DNA of 64,000 bases from Marinibacterium anthonyi (lineage in GTDB: Bacteria; Pseudomonadota; Alphaproteobacteria; Rhodobacterales; Rhodobacteraceae): assembly GCA_003217735.2 (NCBI GenBank), contig CP031585.1, forward strand, positions 1,971,501 through 2,035,500, read 5' to 3'. Below are positions 1 through 6,929 of the stretch, one piece after another. Every line of letters begins with the position of its first letter. Position 1 is the stretch's first letter. The translations under genes were made by a program, and so were the position numbers. Under the pieces are notes generated by a model. It ran no database searches. It was not told where the DNA came from and worked only from the letters and a program-made list of their open reading frames with translations.

Positions 1-91
1 GCAGGATGTGGTCCTGGGCCACCTCGCGCAGCCCCGCGTGGGCCGTGGCGGGCAGCAGAAGGGCGGCGATCAGGGGAAGGCGGGTCTTCAT
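1..91 (-). CDS. imelysin-family periplasmic protein, N-terminal fragment
   Basis: Only the first 30 codons lie in the window; the gene runs off the left edge. They encode a signal peptide (MKTRLPLIAALLLPATAHA) followed by GLREVAQDHIL. The ATG at 91-89 overlaps the stop of the upstream di-heme gene by ATGA, so the two are translationally coupled. In many alphaproteobacteria a second, shorter imelysin follows a di-heme thiol-oxidoreductase gene, and the sequence fits that pattern, but 30 residues cannot prove the family. A periplasmic iron-uptake role is inferred from context only. Confidence 0.6.
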   Translation of the reverse strand, partial: MKTRLPLIAALLLPATAHAGLREVAQDHIL

Positions 92-1626
92 AGGCTCTCC
101 AGAAACCGGATCAGGGCGTCGCGGTCGGGCTTGGGCATGGCGATGACGGCCTCGCGGGCGGGCTCGGCCTCGCCCCCGTGCCACAGGATCGCCTCGAGCA
201 GGGACCGCGCGCGACCGTCATGCAGGAAATAGGTATGTCCCGCCACCGTTTCCGTCATGCCCACGCCCCACAGCGGTGCGGTGCGCCATTCGCTGCCCGT
301 CGCGCGGGCTTCGGGGCGGTTGTCGGCCAGGCCGGGGCCCATGTCGTGCAGCAGCATGTCGGTATAGGGCCAGATCAGCTGAAAGCTTTGTTCGGGCTGG
401 TCTTGCAGGCGGTGGGTGACGAATTTCGGCGTGTGGCAGGACGTGCAGCCGGTGTCGTAGAACACCTGCTTGCCGTGCAGCACTTGCGCGTCGTCCACGT
501 CGGCGCGTTCGGGCACGGCGAGGTTGCGGGAATAAAAGGTCACGAGGTCGAGGCCTTCGGTGCCGATTTCCACGCCCTGGCTTTCGGGGCTGTTGCCGTC
601 GGGGGCGGCCATGCAATCGGGCTGCGAGGCGGTGCAGTCGCCGTAGCCCGCCGGATGCAGCGTCGTGGAAATACCGATGTCGCCGGCAAAGGCGGCGGCG
701 GATTGTTCGTGGATCGACGGCTGGCCGGCCTTGGCCCCGAAACGGCCCAGCATGGGGCGGTCGTATTCGGCGGACCAGACGATGTTGGGCCGCCCCGAAA
801 TGCCGTCGCCGTCCGCGTCGTCGGGATCGGCCAGCGCCAGGATGTCGGCGGCGGGGATCGCGTCCAGCAGCCCCAGCCCGATCATCTGGGGCGCGACGCG
901 GGCGCTGACCATCAGGTCGTCGCGCATCGGGCCGTAACCGGGATCGGCCAATGTCAGGGTGGGGCGGCGCAGGGTGGCGGTGTCGCCATCCGACAGGGCG
1001 ATGACCTCTTCGTCATAGGTGATCTGGACACGGGCCTCGGCGGGGTGGCCGGCGATGGCGAAATCCTGCAGCTGGCCGCCGTAGACCGGGTCGGGCAGAT
1101 CGGCAAGGTAACCTTCGATCGCGGGGACATGGGCGGTGCCGTCATCGGGGACGGATAGGCGCACCAGCATGGAGACGGCCGAATCGTCGACGGATTCGGG
1201 CGGGTGGCCGCGCCCGTCCTTGAGGTGGCAGCGCTGACAGGACCGGGCGTTGTACAGCGGGCCGAGCCCGTCGGAGGCCAGGGTCGAGGAGGGGGCCGAC
1301 ACCCAGAGCTTCTTGAACAGACCGTTGCCGACCTTGAAGTCCAGTTCCCGTTCGAAGGCCATGTTGCCGGATGGCTGGCTGAACGCATCCGCCGTGTCGC
1401 GCCGGCGCACGGACGCGGCGCCGCCCGGCTTGTTTTCATAGACCTCGGGCGCCGAAAAATCGGTGGTGGGCCGGATCACGGCATCAATCCGCTCCTGCTC
1501 GGCCGCCGTGCGGGGCACGATGGCGATGTGCAGATCCTGCAGCTCATCACGGGCAAGGGCCGGGACGGCCAGGGCGCACAGGAAGGTGGTCAACAGAAGG
1601 TGATTCACGGCTACACAGCTTTTCAT
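88..1626 (-). CDS. di-heme cytochrome c-type oxidoreductase (DUF1111 / thiol oxidoreductase family)
   Basis: A 512-residue exported protein. The start at 1626 is chosen because it opens a good signal peptide (MKSCVAVNHLLLTTFLCALA, cleavage near ALA-RDE); longer in-frame starts add a non-conserved leader. Two CxxCH heme c sites are visible, CQRCH in the first third and CTSCH in the last third, as in the di-heme oxidoreductases encoded beside imelysins. It probably works in the periplasm as an electron-transfer or redox partner in iron acquisition; the substrate is unknown. It is coupled to the downstream imelysin fragment. The intergenic stretch 1627-1714 separates it from a divergent gene and presumably holds both promoters. 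Confidence 0.85.
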   Translation of the reverse strand: MKSCVAVNHLLLTTFLCALAVPALARDELQDLHIAIVPRTAAEQERIDAVIRPTTDFSAPEVYENKPGGAASVRRRDTADAFSQPSGNMAFERELDFKVGNGLFKKLWVSAPSSTLASDGLGPLYNARSCQRCHLKDGRGHPPESVDDSAVSMLVRLSVPDDGTAHVPAIEGYLADLPDPVYGGQLQDFAIAGHPAEARVQITYDEEVIALSDGDTATLRRPTLTLADPGYGPMRDDLMVSARVAPQMIGLGLLDAIPAADILALADPDDADGDGISGRPNIVWSAEYDRPMLGRFGAKAGQPSIHEQSAAAFAGDIGISTTLHPAGYGDCTASQPDCMAAPDGNSPESQGVEIGTEGLDLVTFYSRNLAVPERADVDDAQVLHGKQVFYDTGCTSCHTPKFVTHRLQDQPEQSFQLIWPYTDMLLHDMGPGLADNRPEARATGSEWRTAPLWGVGMTETVAGHTYFLHDGRARSLLEAILWHGGEAEPAREAVIAMPKPDRDALIRFLESL

Positions 1627-1714
1627 TGCTTTTGGCGACGATTTCTTATCTTTATAGTCGGAATAGAGGAAGGCGAGTCTTTCTCTTGGGTATACAGGCA
1701 AACGAGGCTGCGGC

Positions 1715-2152
1715 ATGGTGCCACTGCGTATCGTAAAAGACGACATCAGTGCGGAAAATGCGGTGTTCCCCACCATGGTGGAACCCGCGGCAGAGGTCAG
1801 GGAGTTCCTGAACCGGCTGCGCTGGGTCGCGCGACGCTGCCGGGCTTCTGCCCGGCTGGACCTGTTTCATGCCTGCGCCGTGCTGTCCACCGACCGTGAC
1901 GTCGCCGACACGGCCCATGCCGAAGTCCTGATGAAAGGTCTGAGCCAAGCACTTGGAAAGATGCCGGTTTTCTTCCGGCCGGGGGTTCAGGAAATCTCGT
2001 TCGACGAGGCCTGGCTGCTGCGCATCTTCGACGCCATGTCACGCGATGACGATCCCAGCCTGCTGTTCCTGCTGCGCTCGCGCGTGCACCCGGCGGCGTG
2101 CCGCAACCTCAGCTACCTCATCCGCTCGGTATCCGAGCGTTTTAGTCGGTAA
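1715..2152 (+). CDS. conserved roseobacter-type hypothetical protein, 145 aa
   Basis: No domain is recognised with confidence. The protein is soluble, has no signal peptide or membrane segment, and appears mainly alpha-helical, with Arg-rich helices (residues 28-46) and a C-terminal helix. The start is supported by GAGG at 1704-1707, seven bases upstream of the ATG. It is divergent from the di-heme oxidoreductase and precedes dps by 157 bp on the same strand. GC and codon use match the neighbours, so it looks like a real gene. A link to iron is only by position. Confidence 0.6.
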   Translation: MVPLRIVKDDISAENAVFPTMVEPAAEVREFLNRLRWVARRCRASARLDLFHACAVLSTDRDVADTAHAEVLMKGLSQALGKMPVFFRPGVQEISFDEAWLLRIFDAMSRDDDPSLLFLLRSRVHPAACRNLSYLIRSVSERFSR

Positions 2153-2192
2153 GGCAGGGCCAAGTCCCCGGAATCCGAGCAATTTTCTCAAC

Positions 2193-2209
2193 ATTAGAAT
2201 AATTCTAAA
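2193..2209 (+). promoter_or_regulatory. Irr-type iron control element (ICE box) upstream of dps
   Basis: The 17-mer ATTAGAATAATTCTAAA matches the published Irr/ICE consensus TTTAGAAnnnTTCTAAA at every defined position except the first base. The arms TTAGAA and TTCTAA are perfect. It lies about 100 bp before the dps start and just upstream of a candidate promoter. Irr is known to control iron-storage genes in alphaproteobacteria, which fits dps. Binding is inferred from the match. Confidence 0.85.
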
Positions 2210-2215
2210 AAACTC

Positions 2216-2243
2216 TTGGCATCGGCGTCAGGAAGGTTATGTA
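2216..2243 (+). promoter_or_regulatory. candidate sigma-70 promoter of dps
   Basis: TTGGCA (2216-2221) and TATGTA (2238-2243) are separated by 16 bases, seven bases downstream of the Irr box. The -10 is imperfect. Placement between the operator and the dps start is the main support. Confidence 0.35.
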
Positions 2244-2309
2244 TGGCTCAACGGACAGCCAGCATAGCAGCCAGTCCAGTCGATTTTCCCTGTCAGAGAG
2301 GATTGTTCC

Positions 2310-2780
2310 ATGACCGAGACAGCCGCCGCCCTTTCGCCCGATGCGAAGACCCAGATCGTCGAAGCCCTGACCCAGTCGGTTGCGGAAACCGCCGTGACCA
2401 CGATGCTGGCGCAGAACTTTCACTGGAACGTCACCGGCATGGCATTCGGCCCGCTGCACGCGCTGTTCCAGCAGATCTACGAAGACCATTTCACCGCCCA
2501 GGACGACCTGGCCGAGCGTGTGAAGGCGCTGAACGCCCATGCCGAAGGCACCCTGGCGGGCATGCTGAAGCGGTCGAAAGTGTCCGAGTTCGAGGGCAAG
2601 GCCAGCGCCAAGGAAATGATCGAGATGATGCTTGCCGCCCAGGAAACGCTGGCCGCCACCGTGGCCGGCGCCGGTGAGCTGGCGGCCGAGCATGGCGATA
2701 CCCTGACCGAGGATCTCTGCATCGCCCGCGGGCAGACGCACGAGAAATTCGCCTGGTTCCTGCGCGCTCACCTGGAGTGA
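2310..2780 (+). CDS. dps: Dps-family DNA-binding/ferroxidase iron-storage protein
   Basis: A 156-residue protein of standard Dps length. Dps dodecamers oxidise Fe(II) with peroxide, store the mineral and protect DNA. The hallmark is clear: QNFHWNVTGMAFGPLH (from about residue 34) supplies the first ferroxidase histidine, and HFTAQDDLAERV the second-subunit His, Asp and Glu ligands. The N-terminal tail is short with few lysines, so DNA binding may be weak. It is preceded by an Irr box (2193-2209), which implies repression or derepression with iron and heme status. It converges on the DUF1289 gene; the 258-bp spacer holds two hairpins. Confidence 0.95.
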   Translation: MTETAAALSPDAKTQIVEALTQSVAETAVTTMLAQNFHWNVTGMAFGPLHALFQQIYEDHFTAQDDLAERVKALNAHAEGTLAGMLKRSKVSEFEGKASAKEMIEMMLAAQETLAATVAGAGELAAEHGDTLTEDLCIARGQTHEKFAWFLRAHLE

Positions 2781-3012
2781 TCCGCAGAACCCGGGGGGCC
2801 CATGGCCCCTTCGGTCAGAAGCCCAGGTCCGCAGCCAGGCGACCCAGCCACGCAGCCAGAAACGCACCCCGCGACGTCGTGATCTCTCAACCCCACCACG
2901 TAGCCAGGTCCGGATCCAAGCCACGCCGTCAGGTCACCCCAGCAACGAACCCAGGATCTTCTGTTGACGTGCGCGGCGCGGGAGGAAACTCTCGCGTCGC
3001 TGCCGTTTTGCG

Positions 3013-3032
3013 GGGCGGGGTGTGACCCGCCC
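3013..3032 (-). terminator. GC-rich hairpin after the DUF1289 gene
   Basis: GGGCGGG (3013-3019) and CCCGCCC (3026-3032) form a 7-bp stem just past the minus-strand stop at 3039. There is no strong T-run on either strand, so it is a weak or factor-assisted terminator candidate. A second hairpin with a GAAA loop lies nearby in the same spacer (around 2978-2997). Confidence 0.45.
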
Positions 3033-3038
3033 GATAGG

Positions 3039-3308
3039 TCAGGCCGCCTTGTCCATGGGCTTGCCGACGTTGACAAGCGGCTTGGTCTTCTTCTTCGCGC
3101 AGCGCCGCAGATAGGCCGGTGCCCAGTGCAGGTACCGACCCATCCGCTTCTGCTGCTCGATCAGCATTTCCACGAAAACCGTGCGATGCTTGTCCTTCTT
3201 GAGGGACTTGTACATCGACTTCTGGGCCTTGGTCATCGAACAGCCGATGCAATGGCCTTCACGCTTGAACTTGCACACACCGATACAGGGGCTCGAGGAT
3301 TTGCTCAT
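3039..3308 (-). CDS. DUF1289-family cysteine-rich protein
   Basis: An 89-residue protein. The N-terminal SPCIGVCKF followed by GHCIGCSMTK gives the Cys pattern C-x3-C-x(8-9)-C-x2-C of DUF1289, a small putative metal-binding module. The C-terminal half is Lys/Arg-rich (CAKKKTKPLVNVGKP) and longer than the minimal domain. The biochemical function is unknown. It lies 65 bp downstream of the imelysin gene on the same strand and may be cotranscribed with it. Confidence 0.8.
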   Translation of the reverse strand: MSKSSSPCIGVCKFKREGHCIGCSMTKAQKSMYKSLKKDKHRTVFVEMLIEQQKRMGRYLHWAPAYLRRCAKKKTKPLVNVGKPMDKAA

Positions 3309-3373
3309 GACTGGGAACCTTGCGAAGGGCGGGGGCGTTTCGAGGGCCGCCCGCCCGGCTGGGTATTGAGGGG

Positions 3374-4639
3374 TTACTGGAAGACGGCGTTGGGGTTGTC
3401 GAGGCTGTCGGAGCCTTCGAAGTCGATCTGATCGACCCCCAGAACCGCCACGGCGCGTTCGATCGAAGCGGTCTGGTCGACCAGCGCGTTCACCGCGCCC
3501 ATGATCAGCGCCTCGCCCTTGTCGTTGCCGCGTTCAAGCATCATGTCGTAGGAAAACCCGGCTTCGGCCGCGGTCTTCATCTCGGCCATTTCCATCATCG
3601 TGGCGTCAAGCTTGGCCTTCAGTTCCGCATCCACCGCCGGGTCGGTTTCGGCCACCAGGTCCGACAGCGACGCGCCGGTCACCACGGTGCCGTCGACGCG
3701 GGTGTAGGACCCCAGGTAGACGTTGCGCACGCCCATCGCGTCGTAGAAGTGGCTGTTGTAGGTGTTGTCCGAGAAGCAGTCGTGTTCTTCCTCGGGGTCG
3801 TTCAGCATGACGCCCAGCTTCATGCGTTCGCCCGCCTGTTCGCCGTAGGACAGCGAGCCCATGCCGGTCAGCATGGCCGAGATCCCGGCGTTTTCATCTT
3901 CCATGACCGCGGCGCGCGCGTCGCCGTCATCGCCCCATTGCGCGGTCATCCATTCCAGGTCGGTCACCAGCAGATCGGTCGCGGCCTTCAGGTAGGCGCC
4001 GCGGCGGTCGCAATTGGCGTTGGTGCAGTCGTCGCCGGTGGCGTAATCGGTCCAGGGGCGGTTGCCGGCGCCGTAGCCGTGGCCGTTCAGGTCCTGGCCC
4101 CAGAGCAGGAATTCGATGGCGTGATAGCCGGTGGCCACGTTCGATTCGACCTCGTCGGCCTCGTGCAGGGTGTCCGACAGCAGGGCGGGCGTGATCTCGG
4201 TCGCGTCGATCTCTTCGCCCGACAGGGTGAAGGTCGGGTTGGCGACGACGTTCAGCACGGCGTATTCGTTTTCTTCCGTGGCGCCGCCATAGGTGGCGTC
4301 GACATAATCGATCAGGCCTTCATCCAGCGGCCAGGCGTTCACCTTGCCTTCCCAGTCGTCCACGATCGCGTTGCCAAAGCGGAAGGCTTCGGTCTGCTGG
4401 TAGGGGACGCGGGCTTCGAGCCAGGCGGCTTTCGCGTCCTGCAGCGCTTCGGCCGAGGGATCGGCGATCAGCGCCGCGACGGCGGCCTGCAGGGCCTGCG
4501 CGGTGACCAGGCTGTCTTCGTACCCGGCGTGGGCGATATCGGCATAGGTGGTCAGGACGTCGGTCTTGGAGGTTTCCGCAAAAGCCGGAACGGCCGTCAG
4601 CGCGGTGGTGCCCAGGATGGCGAAGGTCTTGAGGTTCAT
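3374..4639 (-). CDS. imelysin-family iron-regulated periplasmic protein (IrpA-like)
   Basis: 421 residues with a signal peptide (MNLKTFAILGTTALTAVPAFA). The start at 4639 is supported by AGGGGA about nine bases upstream. The GxHxxE signature of imelysins appears as GYHAIEFLLWG in the middle of the protein, followed by a Gly-rich segment. Two duplicated helical halves are suggested by repeated alanine-rich helices. Imelysins are periplasmic or outer-membrane proteins induced by low iron; the chemistry is not settled. Here the gene sits between the Fe(III)-binding protein gene and DUF1289, away from the di-heme/imelysin pair further left, so the usual contiguous cluster is split. Confidence 0.9.
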   Translation of the reverse strand: MNLKTFAILGTTALTAVPAFAETSKTDVLTTYADIAHAGYEDSLVTAQALQAAVAALIADPSAEALQDAKAAWLEARVPYQQTEAFRFGNAIVDDWEGKVNAWPLDEGLIDYVDATYGGATEENEYAVLNVVANPTFTLSGEEIDATEITPALLSDTLHEADEVESNVATGYHAIEFLLWGQDLNGHGYGAGNRPWTDYATGDDCTNANCDRRGAYLKAATDLLVTDLEWMTAQWGDDGDARAAVMEDENAGISAMLTGMGSLSYGEQAGERMKLGVMLNDPEEEHDCFSDNTYNSHFYDAMGVRNVYLGSYTRVDGTVVTGASLSDLVAETDPAVDAELKAKLDATMMEMAEMKTAAEAGFSYDMMLERGNDKGEALIMGAVNALVDQTASIERAVAVLGVDQIDFEGSDSLDNPNAVFQ

Positions 4640-4809
4640 CGGTGGCTGTCCCCTGTCATGATGACCGCCCCGGCGCGGCACGGCGTGGGGCGGGTGTTTG
4701 TTCCCGTAATTGTTGAGTGAAGCCGTCGGGTAAGTCAATCCCGATTGTTTACGTCGGATATGTGTCAGGGGAGAGTTTTCGGGGATTTGCGGTTGATTTG
4801 GCGGGGAAA

Positions 4810-4866
4810 GGGTGGATCGCAGGCAAAGCGCCCGCCCACCCACCCCGCTTTGCCTGCGATCCACCC
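4810..4866. repeat. long hairpin with G-quadruplex-type loop, copy 1
   Basis: A perfect 21-bp inverted repeat (4810-4830 with 4846-4866) encloses the 15-nt loop CCCGCCCACCCACCC (4831-4845). The opposite strand of the loop reads GGGTGGGTGGGCGGG, four G3 tracts with one-base spacers, an ideal parallel G-quadruplex. It lies 24 bp past the terminator of the Fe-binding-protein gene and 170 bp before the imelysin start. The same 15-mer forms the loop of a second long hairpin at 56913-56980 with an unrelated stem. Function unknown. Confidence 0.85.
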
Positions 4867-4889
4867 GCCTGAGGGGAGTAAGCAATAAG

Positions 4890-4911
4890 GGCGCGCCGGA
4901 TCCGGCGCGCC
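4890..4911 (-). terminator. palindromic terminator of the Fe(III)-binding protein gene
   Basis: A 22-bp perfect palindrome (GGCGCGCCGGA and its mirror) lies 43 bp past the stop at 4954. On the minus strand it is followed by CTTATT. On the plus strand it is followed by CTTTTCC, so it could work in both directions. Confidence 0.65.
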
Positions 4912-4953
4912 TTTTCCGGCGTCTGGTGAATTGCCTTTCGGCGGAAGGGCGGA

Positions 4954-6018
4954 TTACTTCCAGCCGACCTCGTTATAAATCTTTTGCGCGGCGGGCAGGT
5001 TGGCGGCCACGGCCGACAGGTCCACGTCGTCGGGTTTGAAGAACCCAAGTGCGGCGACCGAGGGGCTGATGCCCACGCCCGGCACTGCCGGGTATTCATC
5101 GTTGCCGGCCGAGAAATACTGCTGCGCCTGGTCGCTGGCGAGGTATTCCAGGAACAGGATCGCGTTGGCCTTGTTGGGCGCGTTTTTCGCCAGCCCCGCG
5201 CCCGACAGGTTCATGTGCGCGCCATAGCCGGCCTGGTCGGGGAAGATCCAGCCGATGCGGTCCAGCCCTTCGGTCACACCGCTGACGTCGGTGCGGATGG
5301 CGCGGGCGAAGTAGTAGGTGTTCGACATGGCGATATCGCATTCGCCCGACACCAGGCCGCGCAGCTGATCGGTGTCGCCGCCCTGCGGATCGCGGGCGAA
5401 ATTGGCCAGAACGCCGGTGGCCCAATCCCTGGCGGCGGCTTCGCCTTCATGTTCGATGATCGCGGCCAGCAGCGTCTGCATGTAGGTGCTTTGCGACGAC
5501 CGGATGCAGACCATGCCCTTGTACTGGGGATCGGCCAGTTCGGCGTAGCTGTGGGGCGGGTTTTCCACGTCCTGCTTGTCGTAGAAGATGATCCGCGCGC
5601 GCTGGGTAAAGCCGAACCATTCGTTGTCCTTGTCCTGCAGGTAGGACGGGATGCGTCTTTCCAGGATGGCGCTGTCGACCGGCTGCAGGACCCCTGCCTC
5701 CTTGGCGCGGGCCAGGCGCGAGGTGTCGACCGTCACCAGGATGTCGGCGGGGGAATTGGGGCCTTCGGCCACCATCCGCGCGACCAGTTCGTCGGCGTCG
5801 CCCTCGATCCGGTTGATGCGGATGCCGGTGGCGTCCTCGAAGTCGGAATAAAGCCGTTCGTCGGTGTCGTAGTGGCGGGCCGAGTAGATGTTGACCTCGT
5901 CCCTGGCAAGCGCGGCCGCGGGTGCCAGAACGGCCGTCACCGCACAGATGGCCGACAGCCGCGCAAAGGTGGATCGAAGCCCCCAAGGAAGCCCGAAATC
6001 AAGCCCGGAATGAAGCAT
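4954..6018 (-). CDS. Fe(III) ABC transporter periplasmic binding protein (FutA/FbpA type)
   Basis: 354 residues. GGGAGA just upstream supports the ATG at 6018. The N-terminus carries a signal peptide ending near AAALA-RDEVNIYSAR. The mature start, VNIYSARHYDTDERLYSDFEDATGIRI, is typical of the class of ferric-ion binding proteins that use several tyrosines; a C-terminal SNTYYFAR segment supplies adjacent tyrosines as in FutA proteins. It would deliver Fe(III) to an inner-membrane permease. No permease or ATPase gene lies nearby, so it is an orphan or works with components elsewhere. The binding class is inferred from motifs. Confidence 0.88.
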   Translation of the reverse strand: MLHSGLDFGLPWGLRSTFARLSAICAVTAVLAPAAALARDEVNIYSARHYDTDERLYSDFEDATGIRINRIEGDADELVARMVAEGPNSPADILVTVDTSRLARAKEAGVLQPVDSAILERRIPSYLQDKDNEWFGFTQRARIIFYDKQDVENPPHSYAELADPQYKGMVCIRSSQSTYMQTLLAAIIEHEGEAAARDWATGVLANFARDPQGGDTDQLRGLVSGECDIAMSNTYYFARAIRTDVSGVTEGLDRIGWIFPDQAGYGAHMNLSGAGLAKNAPNKANAILFLEYLASDQAQQYFSAGNDEYPAVPGVGISPSVAALGFFKPDDVDLSAVAANLPAAQKIYNEVGWK

Positions 6019-6144
6019 CGTATTCTCCCTGTCCCGGCGCGCCGTCACCGGGCCACGCCATTTGATCCTGTTGTGTATCCCGGAAATCTGATCGTTTTGG
6101 TAGGATACGGATCGTCGCATAGTGAAGCGAGTGGTGCGGTGTCA

Positions 6145-6158
6145 ACACACGTATGTGT
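6145..6158. promoter_or_regulatory. short inverted repeat upstream of the Fe(III)-binding protein gene
   Basis: ACACACGTATGTGT has 5-bp arms (ACACA/TGTGT) and lies 127 bp upstream of the minus-strand start at 6018, in the only spacer between this gene and the phosphopantetheinyl transferase gene. It could be an operator. It does not match the Irr consensus and no regulator can be named. Confidence 0.3.
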
Positions 6159-6176
6159 CATGTTGCCCGGTCGAGG

Positions 6177-6920
6177 TCAGGACGCCGCCGCGGTGCCATG
6201 TGCGGGCAGCGGCGCGCCAAGCAGCGGCAGGCGGCCTTCGCGCAGGGCGATGGGGCCCAGGGGGGCGCCATGGGTCACGGCGGCTACGGCGCCGCAGAAA
6301 CCGGGACCGGTGTCGAGGTTGACCAGCGTCCAGTCGGGCGCTGCGGGCAGGGGGCCGCGCGACCGCAGGACGCGGGCGGGGACATCGGGCAGCAGCGAGA
6401 CATCGAAGCTTTTGAGATCGACGCCCAGCCCGTGGCCGGTGGCCTTGATCACCGCTTCCTTGCGGGTCCAGCCGTTGAAGAAGCCGCGCATCCAGCCGGC
6501 GGGCAGAAGGCGACGCATCTCGGCTTGTTCATGGGGGGAAAACGCCCGTGTGGCGACGGCGGGATTGATCGGGCGGATCGCCTCGATGTCGACGCCCAGC
6601 TGCAGCCCCGGATGATCGGGCGCGACGGCCAGCGCCGCCCAGCCGCCCGCGTGGGACAGGTTGAAGGCCGGTCCGTCGCGCAGCGCGGGTTTGCCCCGGG
6701 CAATGGTGTGAAAGTCCAGCATCGACGCGGCGGCGCCGGTATAGCCCGACAGGATCTCGCGCAGGCGGCCGCGGGCGGCGATATAGCGGGTGCGGTCCAC
6801 CGGCTTGATGAAGCTTTGCGCGCGCAGGCGTTCATGGTCCGACAGCGGCCAGGCGAGCGTTTCAAGCTCGTCCTTGCCGCGGTCCAGGGGCCAGAGCCAG
6901 AGATCGACGTGAATCGACAT
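6177..6920 (-). CDS. 4'-phosphopantetheinyl transferase, Sfp type
   Basis: A 247-residue protein that would transfer the phosphopantetheine arm of CoA to a serine on carrier proteins. The two family motifs are present: GVDIEAI (about residue 112) and the helix WTRKEAVIKATGHGLGVDL (about residue 150), which give the Mg- and CoA-binding Asp, Glu and Lys. The length fits the Sfp/EntD class rather than AcpS. Its start lies nine bases after the stop of the Ser/Thr kinase gene, so it is probably cotranscribed with it. No NRPS or PKS gene is visible in the window. Only one carrier (acpP, 61346) is seen and it is distant, so the target is unknown. Confidence 0.92.
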   Translation of the reverse strand: MSIHVDLWLWPLDRGKDELETLAWPLSDHERLRAQSFIKPVDRTRYIAARGRLREILSGYTGAAASMLDFHTIARGKPALRDGPAFNLSHAGGWAALAVAPDHPGLQLGVDIEAIRPINPAVATRAFSPHEQAEMRRLLPAGWMRGFFNGWTRKEAVIKATGHGLGVDLKSFDVSLLPDVPARVLRSRGPLPAAPDWTLVNLDTGPGFCGAVAAVTHGAPLGPIALREGRLPLLGAPLPAHGTAAAS

Positions 6921-6929
6921 CCCGGGCCG

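Noticed and set aside
3320-4720. A 466-codon plus-strand open frame opposite the imelysin gene.
   Set aside because: Low-complexity Gly/Val/His composition, no SD, and the minus-strand imelysin has a signal peptide and the GxHxxE motif.
4640-4800. Search for an Irr or Fur-type box upstream of the imelysin gene.
   Set aside because: No TTAGAA...TTCTAA or comparable palindrome is present; scattered TGA/TCA pieces do not have the right spacing.
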